Assembly: GCF_028682175.1 (NCBI RefSeq) | Contig: NZ_JANHKS010000041.1 | Coordinates: 1 to 52,584 of the forward strand | Source: Pseudomonas putida | GTDB taxonomy: Bacteria > Pseudomonadota > Gammaproteobacteria > Pseudomonadales > Pseudomonadaceae | Direction: 5' to 3' | Length of the DNA stretch: 52,584 nt | In this document: in pieces, positions 16,406-25,140 of the stretch | Position numbering within the stretch: position 1 is the stretch's first letter | Layout of the letters: each line of letters starts with the position of its first letter | Program-made: the position numbers and the translations under genes | Notes under the pieces: model-generated | The model's database searches: none | What the model was told of the DNA's origin: nothing | What the model saw: only the letters and a program-made list of their open reading frames with translations

Positions 16406-17788
16406 TCAGATGCGGGGCAAATCCAGAATCGCTTCCAGCCCGCCGCTCTCGCGGTTGCGTAATCGCAAACGCCCGTCATGGGCCGCTGCCACGGTGTGGG
16501 CGATGCTCAGGCCCAGGCCGTAGCCGCCAGTACCGGCGTTACGCGAGCTTTCCAGCCGATAGAACGGCTCGACCACCTGCTCCAGCTGATCTTCCGGAAT
16601 GCCCGGGCCCTGGTCGGCGATCACGATGCGCAATCGCTCGGGTTGATCCTCGATGAAGATGTCCGCCTGATGCCCGTAGCGAATAGCGTTCTCCAGCAAA
16701 TTCTGCACACAACGTTTCAGGCTGCGCGAATAGGCAGGCAAGGGTTGCAGCGCCGAGCCGTGCAGGGCCACCTGGGCGTGCATGTCCTGAAAGTCGGCCT
16801 GCAGGCTTTGCAGCAGCGCGTTGATGTCCACGCTCTGGCGACTCTCGTTGATCTCGCCGCTGCTGACGAACTCCAGCGTCGACGACACCATGTTCTCCAT
16901 GTCTTCCAGATCCTTGCGAAAGCGCTCGCGGGTCTGTTCATCGGCGAGCATTTCGGTGCGCAGCCGCAGGCGGGTGATGGGCGAGCGCAGGTCGTGGGAG
17001 ATCGCCGCGAGAAACCGCGTGCGCTCCCGCAGGTTGGCGATCAACCGCTGCTGCATGCTGTTGAACGCCCTGGCCGCGCGGCGCACCTCAAGCGGGCCGT
17101 CCAGTGCCAGCGGTGCGCGCTTGATGTCCCGGCCCAGGGCCTGAGCGGCGTTGGTCAGCTCGGTCAGCGGGCGAATGGCCAGGCGCACCGCGAGCAGGAC
17201 GATGATCGTCAGCAGGATGATCCGCACCAGGTAAATGCGCAGGAAGTAATCGAACATCACCTGCACCGGCGTCAGGCTGGTCCAGCCCTGATCTTCGCGG
17301 GCGCGCACCTGCAGCCAGCGACCGTCCGGCAAGTGCAGCTCAATGTTGAACATCCCGGCAGCAGGGCTTGAGCCGAACAGCGTGCTCATCCCGGCGGCGT
17401 TGCCCTGATCGTCGAGCAGCGACAGGTGCAGCAAGCGCAAGTCGCTGGCGATGCCCGTGCGCTGCTCGATGACATTGTTCAGCAGGCGCTCGGTGGCCTG
17501 GTCGGCGCTGCTCAGCTTCTCGGTCCGTGGCCTTGGAGCTTCGATGAATTGCAGGCGGAAGTCCGGCGTATTGAGGTGGCCGATGAAGCCGTTGGTGTGG
17601 GTGGGCTCGATGTGAATCACCCGAACGATGTCGGCCAGCCGACTGGCGATCAGGCGCGTGGGGATTTCCAGCACCTGGCTGTGGCGCACGTCGTACCAGA
17701 TGCTGCTGGTGGCGATCTGCGCCGCGACCATCCCCGTGACCAGAATGATGACCAGGCGCCCGTACAGCGTGCGCGGCCAGAGTCTCAC
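16406..17788 (-). CDS. Sensor histidine kinase of an OmpR-type two-component system
   Basis: A 460-residue inner-membrane kinase. It has TM1 (about 10-30), a periplasmic domain (about 31-180), TM2 (about 181-203) and a HAMP region (IRPLTELTNAAQALGRDI). The HisKA box AAISHDLRSPITRLR carries H265. The ATPase has N box LLENAIRYGHQADIF, G1 DQGPGIPED, F box EPFYRLESSR and G2 GGYGLGLSIAH. Its ATG overlaps the response-regulator stop by 4 bp. The signal is not evident from the sequence. The divergent iron-type importer next door makes metal or envelope status a reasonable guess only. Confidence 0.92.
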   Translation of the reverse strand: MRLWPRTLYGRLVIILVTGMVAAQIATSSIWYDVRHSQVLEIPTRLIASRLADIVRVIHIEPTHTNGFIGHLNTPDFRLQFIEAPRPRTEKLSSADQATERLLNNVIEQRTGIASDLRLLHLSLLDDQGNAAGMSTLFGSSPAAGMFNIELHLPDGRWLQVRAREDQGWTSLTPVQVMFDYFLRIYLVRIILLTIIVLLAVRLAIRPLTELTNAAQALGRDIKRAPLALDGPLEVRRAARAFNSMQQRLIANLRERTRFLAAISHDLRSPITRLRLRTEMLADEQTRERFRKDLEDMENMVSSTLEFVSSGEINESRQSVDINALLQSLQADFQDMHAQVALHGSALQPLPAYSRSLKRCVQNLLENAIRYGHQADIFIEDQPERLRIVIADQGPGIPEDQLEQVVEPFYRLESSRNAGTGGYGLGLSIAHTVAAAHDGRLRLRNRESGGLEAILDLPRI

Positions 17789-18495
17789 GAGGCGCTGGCC
17801 ACGGCGGTTGCGGTGAGCATGTAGCCTTCGTTGCGCACGGTCTTTATCAGCTTGGGGTCAAGTTGTTGGCGCAACCGGCTGACGCAGACATCGATGGAGC
17901 GGTCGAACGGCGTGCTGTTCTTCTCGAACACGTGGTTGAGCAGAAAATCGCGGCTCAACGGGCGGTTGGGGTGCTGCAACAGCAAGCGCAGCACCCGGTA
18001 GTCGGAGTTGCCCAGGCTGATCACCAGCCCTTCAGGCGACAGCACCTGGCGGGCGCGGGTGTCCAGTTGCCAGCCATCGAAGGTCACGAACGGGGTTTCG
18101 TCGACGCGGGCGCGTTCAGGGAAACTCTGCACCCGACGCAGCACCACCTTGATCCGCACCAGCAGCTCGCGAGGGTCGAAGGGTTTGGGCAGGTAGTCGT
18201 CGGCGCCGATTTCAAGGCCGACGATGCGGTCGATCAGGCTGCCCCGTGCAGTGAGCATGATCACCGGTGTATTGGAGGTGGTGCGCAGTTCGCGGCACAG
18301 GCTCAGGCCGTCTTCACCGGGCAGCATCACGTCCAGCACGATCAGGTCGATGACGTTCAGCTCAAGGCGGCGGCGCATTTCCTTGCCGTCGCACGCAGTG
18401 GACGTCTGATAGCCCGCATCGCGCAGATACTCTGCAAGCAGTTGCCGGATTTCCGGATCGTCATCGACGATCAAAACGTGGTCTTGCCTGGACAT
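17785..18495 (-). CDS. OmpR/PhoB-family response regulator
   Basis: A 236-residue DNA-binding response regulator. The receiver domain has D11-D13 and phospho-acceptor D55 (LIVLDVMLPGEDG), T in MLTARG, and K in DDYLPKPFDPREL. The winged-helix domain follows (LVISLGNSDYRVLRLLLQHPNRPLSRDFLL, DRSIDVCVSRLRQQLD). The start giving MSRQDHVLIVDDDPE is chosen by family alignment; the frame stays open for hundreds of codons upstream, which is an artefact of GC-rich sequence. It pairs with the kinase gene it overlaps and is divergent from the ABC importer genes. Confidence 0.94.
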   Translation of the reverse strand: MSRQDHVLIVDDDPEIRQLLAEYLRDAGYQTSTACDGKEMRRRLELNVIDLIVLDVMLPGEDGLSLCRELRTTSNTPVIMLTARGSLIDRIVGLEIGADDYLPKPFDPRELLVRIKVVLRRVQSFPERARVDETPFVTFDGWQLDTRARQVLSPEGLVISLGNSDYRVLRLLLQHPNRPLSRDFLLNHVFEKNSTPFDRSIDVCVSRLRQQLDPKLIKTVRNEGYMLTATAVASAS

Positions 18496-18681
18496 AAGGG
18501 ACGCTGTGCCTGTGAGTCGAGAAAGGGCAGCCCTGCCGAGACGCCCGCTGGGCGTTGTCCTACCGAAAAAGCCAACCAGCGGGCGGAGCAAATGTAATGG
18601 AATGTTGTGGGCGGCGAATTCCTGCATCACCAATACAAAGTTGGCCCGACCCGAACTGCGCTGCTCTTTAGACTGGCCGTT

Positions 18682-18700
18682 GTAAATGCGAGTCATTGTA
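18682..18700. promoter_or_regulatory. Candidate Fur box before the iron-type ABC importer
   Basis: GTAAATGCGAGTCATTGTA matches the 19-bp Fur consensus GATAATGATAATCATTATC at 12 positions. It is 15 bp upstream of the GTG start of the binding-protein gene, a position where bound Fur would block transcription. Confidence 0.5.
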
Positions 18701-18714
18701 ATCTGGAGACGTGC

Positions 18715-19836
18715 GTGTTCAAAACTTTCCTCTCGATGCGCGGCACTGCTGCGTTGGTCTTGCTGTTGGGCGCCTGTCTGGCCCAGATCCCGCTGGCCTC
18801 GGCCAAGGAAGTCACCGATGTGCTGGGGCGCAAGGTGCAGGTGTCCGACCATGTTCAGCGTGTGGTGCTGGGCGAGGGCCGCCTGATTTCCGTATTTGCG
18901 TTGCTTGATCGCGACGGGCCCTTCAAGCGCATCGTCGGCTGGCAGGCCGATCTGAAGAAGCTGGACCCGAACACCTACAAGGCCTATGCGGCAAAATTTC
19001 CCGAGGTCAGCAAGATTCCGCTGATCGGCCAGGCCTCTGAGCAGAGCGTCAGCGCTGAAGAAATCCTCAGCCTCAAACCCGATCTGGCCGTGTTCAGCAT
19101 TTCCGGCCATGGTCCGACCGAACACAGCCCGGTGGCCGACACGCTGGCAGCGGCGGGCATTCCGGTGTTGTTCGTGGACTTTCGCATCAAGCCCGTCGAA
19201 GGCACCCGCACCAGCATGATGGCGCTGGGCCGGGCGCTGGGTCGCGACAAGGAAGCGGCCGCCTACATCGATTTCTATGACCAGCACCTCAAGCGTGTAA
19301 TCGACACCGTGGGCAAGATCGATGACAGCCAGCGTCCGAGCGTCTTCCTTGAACTGCTGGCCGGCGCCTGGCAGGCCCCGGGGCATACCACGGGCAAGAG
19401 CGGCATGGGTGAAATCATCAAGCTGGTGGGCGGGCGCAACATCGCCGAAGGTGTGGTGCCGGGTGCGCTGGGCGACGTCAGCGTCGAGTACGCGCTCAAG
19501 GCCGATCCGGACATCTACATCGCCACCGGCAACCACGAACCGGGCTTGCTGCTGGGCGCGGGTGTGCAGCCTGCTCCGGCCCAGGCGGCGTTCGCCAAAG
19601 TGCTGGCGCGCCCCGAGTTCAAGGACCTGCGCCCGATCCGCGACGGTCAGGCCCATGGCCTGTGGCATGACTTCTATAACTCGCCGTACAACATCCTGGC
19701 CATCGAAGCCCTCGCCAAGTGGATCAGCCCGGCGAAGTTCAAGGACCTGGACCCGCAGCAGACCATGGCCGAGATGAACCAGCAGTTCCTGCAAACGCCG
19801 CTGTCGGGCCAGTACTGGATCGATCAGCAGAAGTGA
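18715..19836 (+). CDS. Iron-complex-type ABC transporter substrate-binding protein
   Basis: A periplasmic binding protein of the FepB/TroA-like class. The chosen start is GTG at 18715 (VFKTFLSMRGTAAL), with GGAGA six bases upstream; an internal ATG at 18736 is the alternative. A signal peptide ends near ASAKEV. The mature part begins with the typical VTDVLGRKVQVSDHVQRVVLGEGR and has KPDLAVFSISGHG and ADPDIYIATGNHE. Length 373 residues. The stop codon overlaps the permease GTG (GTGA). Ligand not determined; an Fe(III)-siderophore or heme is the family expectation. Confidence 0.88.
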   Translation: MFKTFLSMRGTAALVLLLGACLAQIPLASAKEVTDVLGRKVQVSDHVQRVVLGEGRLISVFALLDRDGPFKRIVGWQADLKKLDPNTYKAYAAKFPEVSKIPLIGQASEQSVSAEEILSLKPDLAVFSISGHGPTEHSPVADTLAAAGIPVLFVDFRIKPVEGTRTSMMALGRALGRDKEAAAYIDFYDQHLKRVIDTVGKIDDSQRPSVFLELLAGAWQAPGHTTGKSGMGEIIKLVGGRNIAEGVVPGALGDVSVEYALKADPDIYIATGNHEPGLLLGAGVQPAPAQAAFAKVLARPEFKDLRPIRDGQAHGLWHDFYNSPYNILAIEALAKWISPAKFKDLDPQQTMAEMNQQFLQTPLSGQYWIDQQK

Positions 19837-20915
19837 CCTCTCAAGCACATGGCCTGCCCGAGCACGCTCCGGCAGGTCTTGAAGCCGCAAGCCAGGGTTA
19901 TCGACGGCTGCTGGCGCGGCGTTTCTGGCTACTGGCGGGACTGGCGCTGGTGCTGGTTTTCGCCATGCTCATCGATCTGACCACCGGGCCGTCCGGCATG
20001 AGCCTGGGCACCTTGCTCGATGGCGTGCTGCATCCCGAGCATCTGGCTATCACCGACCGCATCATCATCTGGAACGTGCGCCTGCCCTACGCGCTGATGG
20101 CGGTGCTGGTGGGTTGCGCGTTGTCGCTGGCCGGTGCGGAAATGCAGGCGATCCTCAACAACCCGCTGGCCAGCCCCTTCACTCTGGGTGTGTCGTCGGC
20201 GGCCGCGCTGGGCGCCTCGCTGGTGATCGTGTTTCCACTGTCGTTCAGTTGGCTGTCGGGAAATGCTGCCGTGACGGTCGCAGCCTTCGTGTTCGCCTGC
20301 GCCTCGGTTTTTCTGCTGCAAGCCATGTCGCGATTGCGCGGCGCGGGGGTGGAAAGCCTGGTGCTGTTCGGCATTGCGCTGGTGTTCAGTTGCAACGCGC
20401 TGGTGGCGCTGCTGCAACTGGTGGCCACCGAAGATGTGTTGCAACAATTGGTGTTCTGGAGCCTGGGCAGCGTGGCGCGGGCCAACTGGGACAAGCTCGG
20501 GATGCTGGCGCTGGTTTTGGTGGTGGTGATGCCGATGTCGTTCGCCGCCTCCTCGCGCATGACGCTGCTGCGCATGGGCGAGGACCGTGCCCAGAGCTTC
20601 GGTATCGATGTGCGTCGCCTGCGACTGTTTTCCCTGCTGCGGATCAGCCTGCTGTCGGCCACCGCCGTGGCGTTTGTCGGCACCATCGGTTTTGTCGGGC
20701 TGGTGGGACCGCATATCGCCAGGATTCTGGTGGGCGAGGATCAGCGCTTTCTGTTCCCGGCCAGCGCCCTGGTCGGCGCGTTGTTGCTGTCGCTGTCGTC
20801 GATCGCCAGCAAGTTGATCATGCCCGGTGTGATCGTGCCGGTCGGGATTGTGACAGCGTTGGTCGGCGTGCCGATTTTTGTGTTTCTGGTGTTCAAGCGC
20901 GGGAGGCAGCTATGA
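19833..20915 (+). CDS. FecCD-family ABC transporter permease
   Basis: A 360-residue inner-membrane permease for iron-siderophore or related complexes. It has a cytoplasmic N-terminal extension of about 35 residues and about ten hydrophobic segments. Family motifs are RLPYALMAVLVGCALSLAGAEMQAILNNPLASPFTLGVSSAAALGA and FVGTIGFVGLVGPHIAR. The GTG start overlaps the binding-protein stop codon, and its own stop overlaps the ATPase ATG, so the three genes are translationally coupled. Confidence 0.92.
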   Translation: MTSQAHGLPEHAPAGLEAASQGYRRLLARRFWLLAGLALVLVFAMLIDLTTGPSGMSLGTLLDGVLHPEHLAITDRIIIWNVRLPYALMAVLVGCALSLAGAEMQAILNNPLASPFTLGVSSAAALGASLVIVFPLSFSWLSGNAAVTVAAFVFACASVFLLQAMSRLRGAGVESLVLFGIALVFSCNALVALLQLVATEDVLQQLVFWSLGSVARANWDKLGMLALVLVVVMPMSFAASSRMTLLRMGEDRAQSFGIDVRRLRLFSLLRISLLSATAVAFVGTIGFVGLVGPHIARILVGEDQRFLFPASALVGALLLSLSSIASKLIMPGVIVPVGIVTALVGVPIFVFLVFKRGRQL

Positions 20916-21697
20916 GTGGCCTGAGCGTGCGCGATGCCTGCGTCAGTTACGGGCGGCGACAGGTGGTGCGCGGTTTGTCGTTGCCGGATCTGCAACCGGG
21001 CACCGTGACTGCGCTGATCGGCCCGAATGGCGCAGGCAAATCGACCTTGCTGCGCGCCGTGGCGGGGCTGGAAAGGATGAGCGGGGAGGTCAGCCTTCAA
21101 GGTCGTGCGCTGAACGATGTGTCCATCGCCGAGCGTGCACGACAGATCGCCTACATGCCGCAGAACCTGCCGCCGGGGCTGTCGCTCAGCGTCATGGAAA
21201 GCGTGATCGCGGCGTTGCGCGCCGGGGCTTTCAATGGTGTGCCCTTGTCCAGCGAAGGCTGTCTGCGCGAGGCGTATCGGGCCTTGCAGCGGATCGGCAT
21301 CACCCATCTGGCCGATCAGCTGTTGAACGGGCTTTCTGGCGGGCAGCGGCAACTGGTCAGCCTGGCGCAACTCATCGCTCGCCGCCCGACGGTCATGCTG
21401 CTGGACGAGCCGACCAGCGCGCTGGATCTGAATTACCAGCTCAAGGTCATGGCCAGCGTGCGGGACATGGTGCGTGAACATCAATTGATCGCCGTGGTGG
21501 TGCTGCATGACATCAGCCTCGCAGCCCGGCATGCCGACCAGCTCGCGGTGCTGCGGGATGGGCAGTTGTTTGCCTTTGGTAGCGCCGGGCAGATTCTCAC
21601 GCCAGGGTTGCTTGCTGATGTTTATGGCGTGCAGGGACGGGTCGAGCTTTGCTCGCAAGGGAGCATTCAGGTGCTGGTGGATGGGGCGTTGGCGTGA
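20912..21697 (+). CDS. FecE-type ABC transporter ATP-binding protein
   Basis: A 261-residue ATPase that would power the adjacent permease. It has Walker A GPNGAGKST, the Q-loop region MPQNLPPGL, the signature LSGGQRQLVSLAQ, Walker B VMLLDEPTSALD and H-loop VVLHD. It is the last gene of the three-gene importer operon, with a 4-bp start/stop overlap to the permease. A degenerate REP and a long REP doublet follow. Confidence 0.94.
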   Translation: MSGLSVRDACVSYGRRQVVRGLSLPDLQPGTVTALIGPNGAGKSTLLRAVAGLERMSGEVSLQGRALNDVSIAERARQIAYMPQNLPPGLSLSVMESVIAALRAGAFNGVPLSSEGCLREAYRALQRIGITHLADQLLNGLSGGQRQLVSLAQLIARRPTVMLLDEPTSALDLNYQLKVMASVRDMVREHQLIAVVVLHDISLAARHADQLAVLRDGQLFAFGSAGQILTPGLLADVYGVQGRVELCSQGSIQVLVDGALA

Positions 21698-21714
21698 GAT
21701 GTCTTTGATCCACC

Positions 21715-21750
21715 CGTAGGAGCGCGCTTGCCCGCGACCGCGGTGTGTCC
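21715..21750. repeat. Degenerate single REP unit
   Basis: CGTAGGAGCGCGCTTGCCCG is a diverged family-A hairpin with a GTAG foot, followed by the shared spacer-like CGCGGTGTGTC. No inverted partner is visible nearby. Confidence 0.7.
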
Positions 21751-21781
21751 GTCACCGATTCCTGAAGGCTGGGCACCGATC

Positions 21782-21872
21782 CTGTAGGAGTGAGCTTGCT
21801 CGCGATTGCATTCGGCCAGTCAATGCTGCATTGAACGATCGGACGCTATCGCGAGCAAGCTCACTCCTACAG
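21782..21872. repeat. Long REP doublet (REPIN), family A
   Basis: 91-bp unit with GTAG ends outward and spacer ending GACGCT, the same geometry as the copies at 16301 and 49222. Confidence 0.92.
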
Positions 21873-21888
21873 GTGCTGTGTACAAACA

Positions 21889-21916
21889 AAAAGCCCGGCA
21901 TCGCTGCCGGGCTTTT
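21889..21916 (-). terminator. Rho-independent terminator of ilvD
   Basis: A 12-bp stem (AAAAGCCCGGCA/TGCCGGGCTTTT) with a four-base loop. It lies about 20 bp past the ilvD stop on the minus strand and is followed by T-rich sequence on that strand. Confidence 0.88.
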
Positions 21917-21937
21917 CTTTGCTGCACTGAACGCCGT

Positions 21938-23785
21938 TTACGGCACCAGCTTGTCCAGCATGGCCTTGTCACGCACAGCGCCTTTGTCGGCACTGGTCGC
22001 CAGCAGGGCGTAGGCCTTGAGCGCGGTGGTCACCTTGCGTGGACGCGACTCGACCGGCTTCCAGCCTTTCTTGTCCTGCTCGGCGCGGCGGGCGGCCAGT
22101 TCTTCGTCGGACACCAACAGGTTGATGCCACGGTTCGGAATGTCGATCAGCACCTTGTCACCGTCGCGCACCAGGCCAATCGCGCCACCGGCTGCAGCTT
22201 CCGGCGAAGCGTGGCCGATGGACAGGCCGGAAGTACCGCCCGAGAAGCGGCCGTCGGTCAGCAGCGCACAGGCTTTGCCCAGGCCCTTGGATTTCAGGTA
22301 GGAAGTCGGGTAGAGCATTTCCTGCATGCCCGGGCCGCCTTTCGGACCTTCGTAACGGATGATGACGATGTCGCCGGCCTTCACTTCGTCAGCGAGGATG
22401 CCGCGTACGGCGCTGTCCTGGCTTTCGAAGATCTTCGCGTTGCCTTCGAACACGTGAATCGATTCGTCCACACCGGCGGTTTTCACCACGCAGCCGTCCA
22501 GCGCGATGTTGCCGTACAGCACGGCCAGGCCGCCTTCTTGCGAATAGGCGTGCTCGACGCTGCGGATGCAGCCGTTCTCGCGGTCGTCGTCCAGGGTTTC
22601 CCAGCGTGTCGACTGGCTGAATGCGGTCTGCGTCGGGATGCCGGCCGGGCCTGCCTTGAAGAAGTGGTGAACCGCTTCGTCGTCAGTCTGGGTGATGTCC
22701 CACTTGGCGATAGCTTCTTCCATTGACTTGGCGTGCACGGTCGGCAGGTCGGTGTGCAGCAGGCCGCCACGGGCCAGCGAACCGAGGATGCTGAAGATGC
22801 CGCCGGCGCGGTGCACGTCTTCCATGTGGTACTTCTGGATGTTCGGCGCGACCTTGCACAACTGCGGCACACGGCGCGACAGGCGATCGATGTCGCGCAG
22901 GTCGAACGCGATCTCGGCTTCCTGGGCGGCGGCCAGCAGGTGCAGGATGGTGTTGGTCGAACCACCCATGGCGATGTCCAGGGTCATCGCGTTTTCGAAA
23001 GCCTTGAAGTTGGCGATGTTGCGCGGCAGTACCGAGTCATCGTTGTCGCGATAGTAGGTCTTGCACAGCTCGACGATGGTGCGGCCAGCCTGCAGGAAAA
23101 GCTGCTCGCGGTCGCTGTGGGTGGCCAGGGTCGAACCGTTGCCAGGCAATGCCAGGCCCAGGGCCTCGGTCAGGCAGTTCATGGAGTTGGCGGTGAACAT
23201 GCCGGAGCACGAACCGCAGGTCGGGCAGGCGCTACGCTCGTATTCGGCGACTTTCTCGTCGGAGGCGGTGGAGTCCGCGGCGATGACCATCGCATCGACC
23301 AGGTCCAGGCCGTGGCTGGCCAGTTTGGTCTTGCCGGCTTCCATCGGGCCGCCGGACACGAAGATCACCGGGATGTTCAGGCGCAGGGCGGCCATCAGCA
23401 TGCCGGGGGTGATCTTGTCGCAGTTGGAGATGCAGACGATGGCGTCGGCGCAGTGCGCGTTGACCATGTACTCCACGGAGTCGGCGATGATTTCGCGGCT
23501 AGGCAGCGAATACAGCATGCCGTCGTGGCCCATGGCGATGCCGTCATCGACCGCGATGGTGTTGAATTCTTTCGCCACACCGCCGGCTTTTTCGATCTCG
23601 CGGGCGACCAACTGGCCCAGGTCCTTGAGGTGCACATGGCCTGGCACGAACTGGGTGAACGAGTTGGCGATGGCGATGATCGGTTTCTTGAAGTCTTCGT
23701 CTTTCATACCCGTGGCGCGCCACAGGGCACGTGCGCCGGCCATGTTGCGGCCATGGGTGGATGTTTTCGAACGATAATCAGGCAT
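21938..23785 (-). CDS. ilvD: Dihydroxy-acid dehydratase
   Basis: Iron-sulfur dehydratase of isoleucine, valine and leucine synthesis. It converts 2,3-dihydroxy-isovalerate and -methylvalerate to the keto acids. Start chosen at MPDYRSKTSTHGRNMAGARALWR, giving 615 residues; the frame is open further upstream but that part is not family sequence. Cluster and active-site motifs: CISNCDKITPGML, CPTCGSCSGMFTANSMNCL and GGSTNTILHLLAAAQEA. The C-terminal part holds GRFSGGTSGLSIGHASPEAA. No other ilv gene is adjacent, as usual in Pseudomonas. Confidence 0.97.
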   Translation of the reverse strand: MPDYRSKTSTHGRNMAGARALWRATGMKDEDFKKPIIAIANSFTQFVPGHVHLKDLGQLVAREIEKAGGVAKEFNTIAVDDGIAMGHDGMLYSLPSREIIADSVEYMVNAHCADAIVCISNCDKITPGMLMAALRLNIPVIFVSGGPMEAGKTKLASHGLDLVDAMVIAADSTASDEKVAEYERSACPTCGSCSGMFTANSMNCLTEALGLALPGNGSTLATHSDREQLFLQAGRTIVELCKTYYRDNDDSVLPRNIANFKAFENAMTLDIAMGGSTNTILHLLAAAQEAEIAFDLRDIDRLSRRVPQLCKVAPNIQKYHMEDVHRAGGIFSILGSLARGGLLHTDLPTVHAKSMEEAIAKWDITQTDDEAVHHFFKAGPAGIPTQTAFSQSTRWETLDDDRENGCIRSVEHAYSQEGGLAVLYGNIALDGCVVKTAGVDESIHVFEGNAKIFESQDSAVRGILADEVKAGDIVIIRYEGPKGGPGMQEMLYPTSYLKSKGLGKACALLTDGRFSGGTSGLSIGHASPEAAAGGAIGLVRDGDKVLIDIPNRGINLLVSDEELAARRAEQDKKGWKPVESRPRKVTTALKAYALLATSADKGAVRDKAMLDKLVP

Positions 23786-24084
23786 GGAGCACTCCGGGCG
23801 GCTAATCAGGTTTAAACAGGGAGTGAGCTTCTCTTGGTCCATTGCAACGGCGACAGGTAGCTGCCGTCGCGGATGAGGTCGGTGACGCCACAGGATCGCT
23901 GCGCTTGACCGGAGCTCATAAACCCGCCGGGGATGATTGGCGATGAATACGCCGATTCTACACCGCTTGCGTGCCGATGGAATGCCAAGACCGATCAGGG
24001 GCGGTCTGGAATGCGCTTGTAGGACGTTTCTGAAAATCATTTGCACGGGTTTTGTCATCGCGCCCGCTTGGTTACTATCCCCGC
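23786..24084. other. Intergenic region between ilvD and the mgtE leader
   Basis: About 300 bp without a convincing gene. It should hold the ilvD promoter (minus strand) and the mgtE promoter: TTGTCA at 24052 and TACTAT at 24073 with a 15-bp spacer. I see no repeat or operator in the remainder. An open frame at 23937-24191 has no ribosome site or recognisable protein. Confidence 0.5.
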
Positions 24085-24242
24085 GCCGCATGTGCGGCCT
24101 ACGAGAAATCCCTCAATGGACCACCCCAGTTCAAGTTCCTCCGGAACGAACAATCTGGCACCGACCGCAGCGGCGGCGGGCTTGCCTGTGAGCTGACGTG
24201 GTCGGCTTTCCGGGTGGCCTGCGCGGCCGCCTGGAGAGAAGC
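24085..24242 (+). promoter_or_regulatory. Long, possibly structured leader of the mgtE-like gene
   Basis: About 158 nt between a candidate -10 (TACTAT, 24073-24078) and the ATG. It opens with the hairpin GCCGCATGTGCGGC (24085-24098) and contains a second GC-rich hairpin near GGCCTGCGCGGCC just before the ribosome site. A 26-codon ATG frame (24116-24196) begins MDHPSSSSSG. I do not recognise a known riboswitch. Mg-responsive leaders with short peptides exist for other Mg transporter genes, so a regulatory role is an inference. Confidence 0.4.
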
Positions 24243-24968
24243 ATGACTACATTTGACCTCGTACACGGCAACACCTCTTTCACCGACCTGTCCGCAGCCG
24301 AAATCGCTGCGCATCTGGACGCGCTGCCTCATGACAAGCGTGCTGACGTCCTGGGTCGGCTCAATACCGATGCCGCCGTGGAAGCCACCGAAGACTTCCA
24401 CAAGGGCGCCTTGATCTCCACACCCCTTGGCAACCTGAGCACGGCCACCGCTGCCTTCCTGTATCGCAAGCGCGTGCTGTGGCTGGTGCTGCTGGTGTTC
24501 GGCAACCTGTTTTCCGGCGCGGGCATCGCAGCCTTCGAAGACGTGATCGCGGCCAATATCGTGCTGGTGTTCTTCCTGCCATTGCTGGTGGACAGCGGCG
24601 GCAACGCGGGTGCGCAATCGGCGACCCTGATGGTGCGGGGCCTGGCGACCGGTGAAGTGGTCATCAAGGACTGGCTGCGCTTGCTGTGGCGCGAATGCTC
24701 GGTGGCCCTGGCGCTGGGCGTGACCATGGCGGTGGCCGTGGCATTTCTGGGTGCGGTACGTGGGGGCTGGGAGATTTCCATGGTCGTCGCCAGCAGCATG
24801 CTGGTGATCGTGCTGGTCGGCAGCCTGATCGGCCTGAGCCTGCCCTTCCTGTTCAGCCGCCTGAACATGGACCCGGCAGTGGCCAGCGGCCCGCTGATTA
24901 CCTCGATTGCCGATGCGGCGGGGGTGTTGGTGTATTTCGGGATTGCTTCGGTGATTCTGGGGCTTTGA
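24243..24968 (+). CDS. mgtE: Short MgtE-type divalent cation transporter lacking CBS domains
   Basis: A 241-residue protein with a fragment of the MgtE N-terminal helical domain (LSAAEIAAHLDALPHDKRADVLGRL, about 18-42) joined directly to the MgtE membrane domain: five hydrophobic segments including VLWLVLLVFGNLFSGAGIAAF, IVLVFFLPLLVDSGGNAGAQSATL and a last helix SIADAAGVLVYFGIASVILGL. The signature LPLLVDSGGNAGAQS forms the ion pore in the family. The regulatory CBS pair and most of the N domain of the usual 450-480-residue MgtE are missing, so Mg-dependent gating would differ. Start: ATG preceded by GGAGAGAAGC. Confidence 0.82.
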   Translation: MTTFDLVHGNTSFTDLSAAEIAAHLDALPHDKRADVLGRLNTDAAVEATEDFHKGALISTPLGNLSTATAAFLYRKRVLWLVLLVFGNLFSGAGIAAFEDVIAANIVLVFFLPLLVDSGGNAGAQSATLMVRGLATGEVVIKDWLRLLWRECSVALALGVTMAVAVAFLGAVRGGWEISMVVASSMLVIVLVGSLIGLSLPFLFSRLNMDPAVASGPLITSIADAAGVLVYFGIASVILGL

Positions 24969-24984
24969 GGCCGTGCCAGGCTTT

Positions 24985-25048
24985 ATCGCGAGCAAGCTCA
25001 CTCCTACAGGATCTACGCATGACCTGTAGGAGTGAGCTTGCTCGCGAT
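24985..25048. repeat. Compact REP doublet, left end of the RAYT element
   Basis: 64 bp: two family-A REPs with GTAG ends inward around spacer GATCTACGCATGAC. The whole 64 bp is the exact reverse complement of the doublet at 25606-25669. Confidence 0.97.
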
Positions 25049-25140
25049 GATGTCTCAGACACATCCGGCATAACTGACCCGCACCAGCCTCCTATGAACA
25101 TAACTAGCCTCACTAGACGATTCTAAAATGAGGCAAAGGC

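Noticed and set aside
18496..19890. Apparent 465-codon N-terminal extension of the response regulator
   Set aside because: The extension is antisense to the substrate-binding-protein gene; the receiver domain begins at the chosen ATG.
24198..24242. Upstream start for the MgtE-like protein (15 extra residues)
   Set aside because: The extra residues have no family match, and the ATG at 24243 has a good GGAGAG ribosome site.
24052..24246. 64-codon frame with TTG start overlapping the mgtE ATG
   Set aside because: No ribosome site and arbitrary composition; if a leader peptide exists, the ATG frame at 24116-24196 is the better candidate.
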